5,633 nucleotides of DNA, taken from assembly GCA_031281855.1 (NCBI GenBank), contig JAITEW010000276.1, positions 1 through 5,633 of the forward strand, in the 5' to 3' direction. Shown here in pieces: positions 1-5,581 of this stretch. This stretch comes from Treponema sp. (GTDB lineage: Bacteria > Spirochaetota > Spirochaetia > Treponematales > Breznakiellaceae). How positions within the stretch are numbered: the first letter of the stretch is position 1; every line of letters starts with the position of its first letter. The position numbers were made by a program, and so were the translations under genes. The notes below the pieces were generated by a model that ran no database searches, was not told where the DNA came from, and saw only the letters and a program-made list of their open reading frames with translations.

Positions 1-1
1 C

Positions 2-997
2 GTGTCCAGCTTTATCCAGCAGGGCGTGGCCTACGGGTACCTCGTGTATTCGGTCATCAACAAGCATTTCGGCATCGGCAGCTTTACCATGTACCTGGCT
101 GCTATCAACTCGTTCTCAGGCGCTATGTTCAGCCTTATGGACAGCGTGGTGGACCTGCGGCGTTTCAGCGACTTTTACGGCGCGGTGGACAAGTATTTGA
201 ACATGGAAAAACGCCAGCGCGAGGGCAAACGGCTACCCCTCGGCAGGTCTGCGGATCCTGTGATTGAGTTCAGGAACGTCTCGTTCCGCTATCCCAATCA
301 GGAGCAATATACCCTGAAAAACGTCAACATCACGATCAAGGGAGGAGAGAAACTTTCAATCGTAGGGGAAAACGGGGCCGGCAAAACCACGTTTATCAAA
401 CTGCTGACCCGCTTTTACCGCCCCACAGAAGGGGCTATCTATCTCAACGGCGTGGATATTCAGGATTACGATTACGACAACTACGCGGATATGTTTTCCG
501 TGCTGTTCCAGGATTTCGCCCTCTTTGTCATGCCCCTCAGGGACAACATAACCCTTGGGAGGCCCATAGAGGACAAAGACATTGTTACCGCTTTGGAGCA
601 GAGCGGGTTCAGGGACAAGTTTGACAAGCTCGAAAAGGGCCTGGACACGGCGGTGTACAAGACCTTTGACGAGACCGGGTTTGAGCCTTCAGGAGGCGAA
701 GGCCAGAAGATAGCAATGGCCCGGGCGCTGCTCAAAGGCGCGCCGGTGGTGGTCCTTGACGAGCCGACCGCGGCGCTGGACCCCAGGGCTGAGTACGAGA
801 TGTACATGCGGTTCAACGAAATGGTCCGCAAGAAGACGGCGATATTCATCTCCCACAGGCTGGCGAGCGTGAAGTTCTGCGACGCCGTGGCGGTATTCAA
901 AAACGGGGAGATAGCGGAATACGGGACCCATGACGAACTGATGAAGAAACAGGGCCTCTACAACGAACTCTTTACCATGCAGGCCCAGTTCTATTAA
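2..997 (+). CDS. ABC exporter half-transporter, C-terminal part (membrane domain end plus ATPase domain), 5'-truncated
   Basis: This is the C-terminal 331 residues of a type IV ABC exporter subunit, which uses ATP hydrolysis to move a substrate (unknown here) across the inner membrane. The reading frame is open to the left edge, so the GTG at position 2 is most likely an internal valine and not a start. Residues 1-50 are hydrophobic and look like the last membrane helices of the permease domain. The nucleotide-binding domain follows: A-loop Tyr97, Walker A GENGAGKTT (122-130), Q-loop Gln170, signature PSGGEGQ (229-235, with Pro where Leu is usual), Walker B VVVLDEP (249-255, Glu254 the catalytic base), D-loop ALD (258-260) and H-loop His285. 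All catalytic residues are present, so the ATPase should work. Exporters of this kind often act as heterodimers encoded in tandem; a partner could lie off the left edge. The gene ends tail to tail with the helicase gene, sharing 4 bp. Confidence 0.93.
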   Translation: MSSFIQQGVAYGYLVYSVINKHFGIGSFTMYLAAINSFSGAMFSLMDSVVDLRRFSDFYGAVDKYLNMEKRQREGKRLPLGRSADPVIEFRNVSFRYPNQEQYTLKNVNITIKGGEKLSIVGENGAGKTTFIKLLTRFYRPTEGAIYLNGVDIQDYDYDNYADMFSVLFQDFALFVMPLRDNITLGRPIEDKDIVTALEQSGFRDKFDKLEKGLDTAVYKTFDETGFEPSGGEGQKIAMARALLKGAPVVVLDEPTAALDPRAEYEMYMRFNEMVRKKTAIFISHRLASVKFCDAVAVFKNGEIAEYGTHDELMKKQGLYNELFTMQAQFY

Positions 998-2229
998 TCC
1001 TGAGAGGGAACCTCGGGCGTTACGATCCTGCCGCCGTACAGTTCTTTGGGATACACGATGATGCCCAGCTTTTTTTCCATAACAGCGAGGCGGCGCAGAT
1101 CCTCTTCGTCGCCGATAGTGACCATGACGCCTTTTTTCCCGGCCCTGGCGGTACGGCCCGCCCTGTGGAGGTAGGCGTCGCTGCCGCTCCCTGAGTCAAG
1201 GGCGATCACATGGCTTATGCCGTCTATGTCCAGGCCCCTGGCCGCAAGGTCGGTGGTCACCACGATGCGGACGCTGCCGGAACGGAAACCGTCCAGTACC
1301 TTTTTCCTCAGTTGTTTGTCCATCCCCCCCCAGAGCCCGGCGGCGTCCAGTTTATGATGCCTGAGCTGGGAGACGGTATTCTCGACCTGGTTTCCCTGGG
1401 AGGTAAATACCAGGGCCTTAAAAGAAGCCTTCCTGCCCCCGGGGCATACAGCGGCTATAAAGGACCTGAGGGCGCTGATTTTACGGCGGCTTTCGCTGAA
1501 GAACGCCCAGTGTTCTATCTGGTCCTTAAGCACCTCGGCGCCGCCTGATTCCTCGCTTTCAGATCTGTCCCCTAAAAGGGGTAAAAGCCGCTCCCGGCTT
1601 TTGGCTGGAAAAGTGGCGGAACACGCAAGGGCCGTAAGGCGGCCTTCAGGGGAAAGAGCTTTGCGAACCAGTTCGGCCAGCTCCCTGGTTTCATCAAAGA
1701 GTTCATCAGACACCAGGCGGTCCCCTTCGTCAAAGACCAGGAATTTAAGGTTCCTGAATTTGAGTTTTCCCATCCGCGCCAGAACCAGAAGCCGGCCCGG
1801 GTTCCCAACGATCAAAGCGGGCCTGTCCTTTTTGAGACCTTCGATCTGCCGTTCCATCCTGGCCGAGCCGATGAGAAGGGCTGTTTTCAGTTTAGTATCC
1901 TCAAGGAGGAAATCAGCTTCGCCCTTAATCTGGGAACAGAGTTCGTACGTAGGGGCGCAGACAAGGCAGACAGGGCCTTTTTGGGAAACCCCGCCTGAAG
2001 GGCCGCCGTTGCCGGGCGGTTCCGGTTCCAGCAGCCGCCCCAGAATAGGGAGAAGGTAGGCGAAGGTTTTTCCCGTTCCTGTAGCTGAGCGGAAAAGGAA
2101 GTTTTCCCCTCTGAATACCCTGGGAATAACCCGGTTTTGAATTTCCGTAGGGCTCTTAATGCCCCGTGTTTCCAGGCGTTCAATGAAAATCCGCGGAACG
2201 CCCAAATGGCTGAAGTCGTAGTTCTGCAA
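994..2229 (-). CDS. DEAD-box-type ATP-dependent RNA helicase (motif II is DEGD)
   Basis: This is a 411-residue superfamily 2 RNA helicase, expected to unwind or remodel short RNA duplexes in the cytoplasm, for example in ribosome assembly or mRNA decay. Visible motifs are: Q motif (about 6-31, Gln31), motif I SATGTGKT (48-55), Ia PTYELCS (93-99), Ib NPGR (143-146), II DEGD (167-170), III SAT (204-206), IV LVFTS (273-277), V TTDLAARG (325-332) and VI HRAGRTAR (355-362). Oddities are Gly for Ala in motif II, Tyr for Arg in Ia, GS (121-122) where GG is usual, and Asn for Thr in Ib. A Gly/Pro-rich insert (68-85) lies between motifs I and Ia, and an acidic Ser/Glu patch (222-229) lies before the second RecA domain. 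The protein ends soon after the helicase core, with no DbpA-like RNA-binding or long basic tail. The start is TTG; no ATG, GTG or TTG lies in frame between it and the upstream stop (2260-2262), and the next in-frame Met is residue 125. It lies 91 bp downstream of the glycosyltransferase gene on the same strand. The exact subfamily is not determinable here. Confidence 0.92.
   Translation of the reverse strand: MQNYDFSHLGVPRIFIERLETRGIKSPTEIQNRVIPRVFRGENFLFRSATGTGKTFAYLLPILGRLLEPEPPGNGGPSGGVSQKGPVCLVCAPTYELCSQIKGEADFLLEDTKLKTALLIGSARMERQIEGLKKDRPALIVGNPGRLLVLARMGKLKFRNLKFLVFDEGDRLVSDELFDETRELAELVRKALSPEGRLTALACSATFPAKSRERLLPLLGDRSESEESGGAEVLKDQIEHWAFFSESRRKISALRSFIAAVCPGGRKASFKALVFTSQGNQVENTVSQLRHHKLDAAGLWGGMDKQLRKKVLDGFRSGSVRIVVTTDLAARGLDIDGISHVIALDSGSGSDAYLHRAGRTARAGKKGVMVTIGDEEDLRRLAVMEKKLGIIVYPKELYGGRIVTPEVPSQD
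1324..1331 (-). repeat. G8 homopolymer inside the helicase gene
   Basis: Eight consecutive C on the plus strand give G8 in the helicase sense strand. They encode part of Trp300-Gly301-Gly302, before motifs V and VI. A one-base slip would shift the frame and remove both motifs. G tracts of this length are known slippage sites in several bacteria, including treponemes. Whether this one varies cannot be seen from a single sequence. Confidence 0.6.
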
Positions 2230-2235
2230 AAAATT

Positions 2236-2240
2236 CCCCT
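2236..2240 (-). promoter_or_regulatory. Ribosome binding site deciding the helicase TTG start
   Basis: On the minus strand AGGGG, within AAGGGGAA, sits 6 nt upstream of the TTG at 2229-2227. The spacing is right, and no other start codon is available in frame before the upstream stop, so this site fixes the unusual TTG initiation. TTG starts usually lower translation, which would suit a modestly expressed helicase; that last point is inference. Confidence 0.7.
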
Positions 2241-2265
2241 TATCCTTATTCGTCGGCGTTTATTT

Positions 2266-2322
2266 AGTGTTTGTCTTTAATGTATCTACATTAATAGACA
2301 AACTTCCTTGTGGACAGACACT
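2266..2322. repeat. Nested inverted repeat between glycosyltransferase and helicase genes
   Basis: Arms 2269-2284 and 2287-2303 pair over 16 bp with one bulged base (2295) and a 2-nt apical gap, which is a long AT-rich hairpin. The left arm also matches a second partner: AGTGTTTGTC (2266-2275) is complementary to GACAGACACT (2313-2322) with one mismatch, which would be a G-U pair in the minus-strand RNA. The two pairings exclude each other. The outer partner overlaps the first two bases of the glycosyltransferase stop codon complement (2321-2323). On the minus strand the inner hairpin is followed by ACTAAATAAA, not a U run, so it is a poor intrinsic terminator. It could be an RNA processing or translation-control element for the helicase, or a protein-binding operator. 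Confidence 0.6.
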
Positions 2323-3661
2323 ATTTGCCCAGTTTGACCAGCATCTCACGCCATTTTTTGTTGGTTTTTTTTCTGAAGATTTTATTATTGATTTTCCACC
2401 ACCGTTTGTCCATCAGGAGTTCCCAAACCGGGGTTCTGGGTTCGCCGTATTCATTACAATAGGTTTCGATAGCCGTCTGGTAGATCTCTACGAGTTTTTT
2501 CGTAACCTCCCCGATAGACCATGAGCGGGCGTGGGCCCTGGCTTCGTCCTGTTTCTTCCGGTAGAGTTCAGGGTCCTCCAGGAGGTCCAGAACCCTGGCG
2601 GCGAATTCCTTTTCGTCGTTTTTGACCATAAAACCGCCGTTGTCGCCGCCCATTACCATAAGGGTCCCTAAGGCGCCGATAGCCACCACAGGGGTCCCTG
2701 ACAGCATGGCTTCCAGAGTTACCAGTCCCTGGGTATCGGTGAGGGACGGGAACACAAAGACCTCGGAAATGGCGTAGGTCAGTGCCAGATCCTTCCGTTC
2801 AAGGTACCCGGTAAAAACGCAGGCGCCGGCTGCTCCCAGGGCCTGCGCCTCATCCTGGAAGTATTCAAAGTCCGGGCCGTTCCCCGCGATAAGGAGGATC
2901 ACGTCAGGATGCTTTTTCAGAATCACCGGAACCAGCCTGAGGAGGAAGCCGATGTTTTTTTCTTTAGCTACCCTTCCGGCAAAAAGAAGTATACGCTTCC
3001 CTTTCAGTTCAGGATACACCCTTTCGAGTTTTTCCCTGAAAGCGGCGCCTTCGGCCGCGTCATGCTCAAACAGATCGGGATCGATTCCTGTCGGGAGGAG
3101 AAAAGTCCCGGCTTTGGGCATGTATTTATGCACCACTTCGTCAATTTGAGGAGTCGGCACTATAACGCTGTAAGAGCGGCGCAGGATATTTTTGAGTATC
3201 CCGCGGATTATAAGCTTTACGAGAGGCGGAGGGATTATAGGGAAATAATTGGGGCCGTAATCCTCCCACATAGTATGGAAGGTATAAACAGCCGGAAGGT
3301 TGTGGACCTTGGCGTAGAGAAAACCGAACTCCGCGATCACCATTTCGGTGTTAATATGGACAATACCGGGGTTGAAGAGTTCCACCTGCTTGAAGACCCA
3401 GAACCATTTATTGAATTTGGCAATCCGGTCCTCTTTGGTGATAAAAGCGGGCATAGAGGGAACCCGGACTATCCTGACACCCCCGTTCTGGTCCTCGTTA
3501 TTGATAAGGGATACCGGGGCGTTAAGCGTTTCAGGATAATAAGAGCAGACAATCAAAACCTCGTGGCCTTCTTTTACGAGAGCCCGGGAAAAGGAATCCA
3601 CCGACACGGTAACGCCGTTAACCCGGGGCCAGTAGGCATCGGTAAACATTACTATTCTCAT
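2321..3661 (-). CDS. GT4-family glycosyltransferase, probably diacylglycerol glycosyltransferase (membrane glycolipid synthesis)
   Basis: This 446-residue GT-B fold, retaining glycosyltransferase probably moves a hexose from a nucleotide sugar to diacylglycerol at the inner face of the membrane. The N-terminal domain opens with MRIVMFTDAYWPRVNG, the glycine-containing loop of GT4 enzymes. The C-terminal domain carries GRVAKEKN (229-236, Arg230 and Lys235 for donor phosphate binding), AGNGPD (259-264) and the motif TDTQGLVTLEAM (308-319). There the usual E-x7-E is Asp309-x7-Glu317. The TQGLV wording is typical of the diacylglycerol glucosyl- or galactosyl-transferase branch, which includes spirochaete enzymes. 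The last 28 residues are strongly basic with several Trp (KRWWK at 419-423), fitting attachment to anionic lipid. The start at 3661 is chosen because family members begin at this MRIVMFTD; the in-frame ATG at 3730 would add 23 residues that look unrelated and lies upstream of the probable transcription start. No clear Shine-Dalgarno precedes 3661. A capsule or lipopolysaccharide sugar transferase is the alternative. Confidence 0.85.
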   Translation of the reverse strand: MRIVMFTDAYWPRVNGVTVSVDSFSRALVKEGHEVLIVCSYYPETLNAPVSLINNEDQNGGVRIVRVPSMPAFITKEDRIAKFNKWFWVFKQVELFNPGIVHINTEMVIAEFGFLYAKVHNLPAVYTFHTMWEDYGPNYFPIIPPPLVKLIIRGILKNILRRSYSVIVPTPQIDEVVHKYMPKAGTFLLPTGIDPDLFEHDAAEGAAFREKLERVYPELKGKRILLFAGRVAKEKNIGFLLRLVPVILKKHPDVILLIAGNGPDFEYFQDEAQALGAAGACVFTGYLERKDLALTYAISEVFVFPSLTDTQGLVTLEAMLSGTPVVAIGALGTLMVMGGDNGGFMVKNDEKEFAARVLDLLEDPELYRKKQDEARAHARSWSIGEVTKKLVEIYQTAIETYCNEYGEPRTPVWELLMDKRWWKINNKIFRKKTNKKWREMLVKLGK

Positions 3662-3731
3662 AAGTTGTACTTTATAACCAGTATACGCAACAAGCGGGAA
3701 AAAGGGAAGCGGAACAAGCTCATCTGGCATA

Positions 3732-3756
3732 AATATACCATTTCTGGTACTGTCAA
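3732..3756 (-). promoter_or_regulatory. Extended -10 promoter candidate for the glycosyltransferase
   Basis: On the minus strand TGGTATATT (3740-3732) fits an extended -10 (TGn plus TATATT, 5 of 6 to consensus). A perfect -35 TTGACA lies at 3756-3751, but the spacer is only 13 nt, so the extended -10 would have to do most of the work. Transcription would begin near 3725, giving a leader of about 64 nt before the ATG at 3661. It would also leave the ATG at 3730 outside the transcript. Confidence 0.5.
3736..3749. promoter_or_regulatory. Small dyad TACCA-N4-TGGTA overlapping the promoter
   Basis: This perfect 5-bp inverted repeat with a 4-nt spacer (TACCATTTCTGGTA) lies between the -35 and -10 elements of the glycosyltransferase promoter and about 40 bp upstream of the symporter start. 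The position would let one regulator act on both divergent genes. Short dyads arise often by chance, so this is tentative. Confidence 0.3.
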
Positions 3757-3776
3757 TTTAGCTAAAGCCTCTGAAC

Positions 3777-3781
3777 AAGGA
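3777..3781 (+). promoter_or_regulatory. Ribosome binding site of the symporter
   Basis: AAGGA sits 7 nt upstream of the ATG at 3789. A closer upstream ATG at 3781 opens only ATG-GAA-TCA-TGA, whose stop overlaps the true start codon; it is probably incidental, though a tiny coupled leader frame cannot be excluded. Confidence 0.7.
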
Positions 3782-3788
3782 TGGAATC

Positions 3789-5255
3789 ATGAACATCGGG
3801 ATTATTTTTCTCATTATTTTTTTAGCCCTCATGACGGGTATCGGTATTTGGGGGATGAAAAAAACCAAGACCCTCGGGGACTTTTTCCTGGGCGGCAGGA
3901 CCCTGGGGCCCTGGGTTTCGGCAGTAGCTTACGGTACTTCCTATTTTTCGGCAGTGATCTTCATCGGATTCGCCGGGACTCAGGGCTGGCAGTTCGGCAT
4001 CAGCGCCCTGTGGATTGCCGCCGGCAACGCCGTCATCGGCGCAGGAGCGGCGTGGCTCGTCCTTGCCCGCAGGACGCGGCGCATGACCCAGAACCTGGAA
4101 ACCATGACCATGCCGGAGTTCCTCCAGGAACGTTACGGCGCCAGGCACCTCAAGCCCATAGCCGCGTCGATTATTTTCTTTTTCCTCCTCCCCTACTCCG
4201 CTTCGGTATTCAAGGGCCTTGGGCACCTTTTTGAAAAAGTTTTCGGCATACCCTACGATGTCGCCCTCCTCGTTATGATAGCCTTTACCGGAGTCTACCT
4301 CATCCTTGGGGGCTACTTCGCCATTGCTATTACGGACTTTATCCAGGGGATTATTATGTTCGCCGGCGCCGCCCTGATGATAGGCGTCCTCTCAGGCCAA
4401 CGGGGGGGCTATTTCGAAATGGTCCGCAATGCCGTTGAAGGCTTCAACCTTCATATACCCCCTGAAAACCGGCCTTCGGCGCTGACCATAATTTCTTTGG
4501 TTTTTATGACCAGCTTCGGCACCTGGGGGCTGCCCCAGATGACCCAGAAGTTTTACGCTATCAGGAATGAAAAGGTCATCAATAAGGCGGCTATTGTTAC
4601 TACGATCTTTGCGCTGATGATAGGCTTCGCCGCGTATTCTACAGGCGCTTTCTCCCATATCTTCTTCGATCTCGCCACAGTGCCCAGGAACGAGGCCGGC
4701 GCTATACTTTACGATCTCATCATACCTACGCTCCTTACCGAACGCCTCCCTGAGCTGCTCCTGGCGCTCATCCTCCTCCTGGTGCTTTCGGCCTCTATGT
4801 CCACCCTGTCGTCGCTGGTGCTGGTCTCTTCGTCGTCTATAGCCATCGACCTCTACCCTTCAAAGGTAGACGTCAAAACCGGCAAAGACCGTTCGGTAGC
4901 TATGATGCGTTTCCTTTCGGCAATCTTTATCGTCATTTCCTATTTTATTTCCCGGTTCCAGATCGGCATCATCGTATACCTCATGTCCCTGAGCTGGGGC
5001 GTAGTTTCAGGGGCCTTCGCCGCCCCTTATGTCCTTGGCCTTTACTCAAAACGGGTCACCAAAGCCGGAGCCTATGCCGGGCTCTTTACCGGCATGGCAG
5101 TAATGATTGCCCTCTTCTTCATCCTGGGCTCCGGCTCCTCCCCTCTGGCCGCTACCATCTCCATCATCGCGCCTTTCATAGTAGTCATCGCGGTCTCGGC
5201 CTTCACGAAGCCCCCGGCGAAAGAACTGCTGGAAAAAGCCTTCGACGGCGTGTAA
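3789..5255 (+). CDS. Sodium:solute symporter (SSS family), substrate unknown
   Basis: This 488-residue inner-membrane protein should couple sodium entry to uptake of an organic solute. It is hydrophobic throughout, with about 13 helices estimated by eye: 2-22, 41-63, 66-92, 121-142, 155-175, 176-200, 231-250, 268-290, 320-350, 370-388, 391-417, 425-447 and 452-472. The family wording is clear: GDFFLGGRTLGPW (30-42) entering the first core helix, QERYG (113-117), GGYFAIAITDFIQG (174-187), and the signature ASMSTLSS (335-342) followed by SSSSIAIDLY (347-356). Ser338 and Thr339 match the sodium-site Ser/Thr pair of PutP and the paired Ser of vSGLT. At the place of PutP Asp55 there is Tyr52 (GTSYFSA), so it is not a typical proline carrier; pantothenate, sialic acid, sugar and carboxylate carriers remain open. 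The length is normal and no frameshift is seen. It is divergent from the glycosyltransferase and looks monocistronic, ending before a hairpin pair. Confidence 0.92.
   Translation: MNIGIIFLIIFLALMTGIGIWGMKKTKTLGDFFLGGRTLGPWVSAVAYGTSYFSAVIFIGFAGTQGWQFGISALWIAAGNAVIGAGAAWLVLARRTRRMTQNLETMTMPEFLQERYGARHLKPIAASIIFFFLLPYSASVFKGLGHLFEKVFGIPYDVALLVMIAFTGVYLILGGYFAIAITDFIQGIIMFAGAALMIGVLSGQRGGYFEMVRNAVEGFNLHIPPENRPSALTIISLVFMTSFGTWGLPQMTQKFYAIRNEKVINKAAIVTTIFALMIGFAAYSTGAFSHIFFDLATVPRNEAGAILYDLIIPTLLTERLPELLLALILLLVLSASMSTLSSLVLVSSSSIAIDLYPSKVDVKTGKDRSVAMMRFLSAIFIVISYFISRFQIGIIVYLMSLSWGVVSGAFAAPYVLGLYSKRVTKAGAYAGLFTGMAVMIALFFILGSGSSPLAATISIIAPFIVVIAVSAFTKPPAKELLEKAFDGV
4402..4408 (+). repeat. G7 tract inside the symporter gene
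   Basis: Seven G encode part of Arg205-Gly206-Gly207 in the loop after about the sixth membrane helix. A slip would truncate the symporter near its middle. The tract is shorter than the helicase G8, so variation is less likely. Confidence 0.45.
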
Positions 5256-5308
5256 GGTCCCGGCTGTATTTTAAAATCGGGATTTTGCAGTTTTGTCCCA
5301 GTCAGGTA

Positions 5309-5325
5309 CCCCGGCAAAGCCGGGG
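5309..5325 (+). terminator. Perfect 7-bp GC hairpin after the symporter (hairpin 1)
   Basis: CCCCGGC (5309-5315) and GCCGGGG (5319-5325) pair around an AAA loop, 54 nt after the symporter stop. The stem is strong, but the bases after it (GGCTTGAATGG) lack a U run. It may stop transcription only together with hairpin 2, or protect the 3' end of the message. Confidence 0.5.
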
Positions 5326-5337
5326 GCTTGAATGGTG

Positions 5338-5354
5338 AACCGCTCAAAGCGGTT
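5338..5354 (+). terminator. Perfect 7-bp hairpin followed by T-rich sequence (hairpin 2)
   Basis: AACCGCT (5338-5344) and AGCGGTT (5348-5354) pair around a CAA loop. The tail ATCGTTATTATTTGTCTTTG is T-rich though interrupted, making this the better intrinsic terminator candidate for the symporter transcript. Confidence 0.5.
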
Positions 5355-5406
5355 ATCGTTATTATTTGTCTTTGAACATTTCCAATTTTAATTATTTTTG
5401 TTGTTA

Positions 5407-5436
5407 TTATATGCCTTTGGCGTGGTAGGCATATAA
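5407..5436. repeat. Perfect 9-bp inverted repeat with 12-nt loop (hairpin 3)
   Basis: TTATATGCC (5407-5415) and GGCATATAA (5428-5436) pair around a loop whose start, together with the stem GCC, can alternatively fold as GCC-TTT-GGC (5413-5421). It stands in AT-rich sequence and has no U run after it. It could be an operator, part of an untranslated RNA, or a short intergenic repeat unit. Confidence 0.5.
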
Positions 5437-5448
5437 ATATAATAGGAA

Positions 5449-5466
5449 TATGGGCTATCGCCCATA
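5449..5466. repeat. Perfect 7-bp inverted repeat with TATC loop (hairpin 4)
   Basis: TATGGGC (5449-5455) and GCCCATA (5460-5466) pair around TATC, 12 nt beyond hairpin 3, and are followed by ATTATTAAATAAATTAT. An imperfect T-rich tail makes weak termination possible. It is the last of four stems in a stretch of under 160 bp. Confidence 0.5.
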
Positions 5467-5492
5467 ATTATTAAATAAATTATCTAAAAATA

Positions 5493-5521
5493 TTCAGTTG
5501 TTATAAATCTCAAAATATAAT
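5493..5521 (+). promoter_or_regulatory. Promoter candidate for the right-edge gene
   Basis: A perfect -10 TATAAT lies at 5516-5521. At 17-nt spacing the -35 is TTCAGT (5493-5498, 3 of 6 to consensus); TTGTTA (5498-5503) is closer to consensus but only 12 nt away. Transcription would begin near 5528, about 54 nt before the ATG at 5582. In such AT-rich DNA a chance TATAAT is possible. Confidence 0.4.
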
Positions 5522-5570
5522 AAAATAACATTAACGATGAAAACTGCGAAATAAGCGAATAGCGAATATT

Positions 5571-5576
5571 GAGGAG
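5571..5576 (+). promoter_or_regulatory. Strong Shine-Dalgarno of the right-edge gene
   Basis: GAGGAG ends 5 nt before the ATG at 5582. This is the strongest ribosome binding site in the window and is the main reason to accept the short open frame after it as a real gene. Confidence 0.75.
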
Positions 5577-5581
5577 TAATC

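Larger units (their letters stand above)
5355..5581. other. AT-rich gene-free stretch before the last gene
   Basis: Composition changes abruptly after hairpin 2, from GC-rich coding sequence to mostly A and T. Besides hairpins 3 and 4 it holds a promoter candidate, three spaced GCGAA copies (5546-5550, 5555-5559, 5563-5567) and the ribosome binding site of the last gene. No open frame longer than a few codons with a plausible ribosome binding site was seen. AT-rich DNA of this kind can be bent upstream-promoter sequence or mark the border of acquired DNA. Confidence 0.6.

Noticed and set aside
1601..2059. Plus-strand 152-codon frame inside the helicase gene
   Set aside because: Arg/Ser/Pro-rich shadow frame in GC-rich DNA, antisense to helicase motifs.
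2269..2303. Intrinsic terminator between glycosyltransferase and helicase
   Set aside because: The stem is AT-rich with a bulge and is not followed by a U run on the transcribed minus strand; kept only as a regulatory or structural repeat.
3662..3730. N-terminal 23-residue extension of the glycosyltransferase from the ATG at 3730
   Set aside because: The family start is at 3661, the extension looks unrelated, no Shine-Dalgarno precedes 3730, and the predicted transcript begins after it.
2909..4234. Long open plus-strand frame (441 codons) antisense to the glycosyltransferase and running into the symporter
   Set aside because: Opposite and overlapping frames encode proteins with clear family motifs; this frame's translation shows no domain and its end is low in plausible protein character.
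5072..5347. Minus-strand 91-codon frame over the symporter end and hairpin 1
   Set aside because: Antisense to conserved symporter sequence and crosses a terminator-like hairpin; no ribosome binding site or family features.
5332..5391. 19-codon plus-strand frame (MVNRSKRLSLLFVFEHFQF) spanning hairpin 2
   Set aside because: Its only purine-rich upstream run is the hairpin 1 stem; probably a chance frame through a terminator.
5309..5466. CRISPR array or integron attC site
   Set aside because: The stems differ in sequence and spacing, there are no direct repeats with spacers, and no convincing attC core pair was found.
5546..5567. Three spaced GCGAA copies as an operator array
   Set aside because: Five-base repeats at uneven 8-9 nt steps are too short to support a claim on their own.
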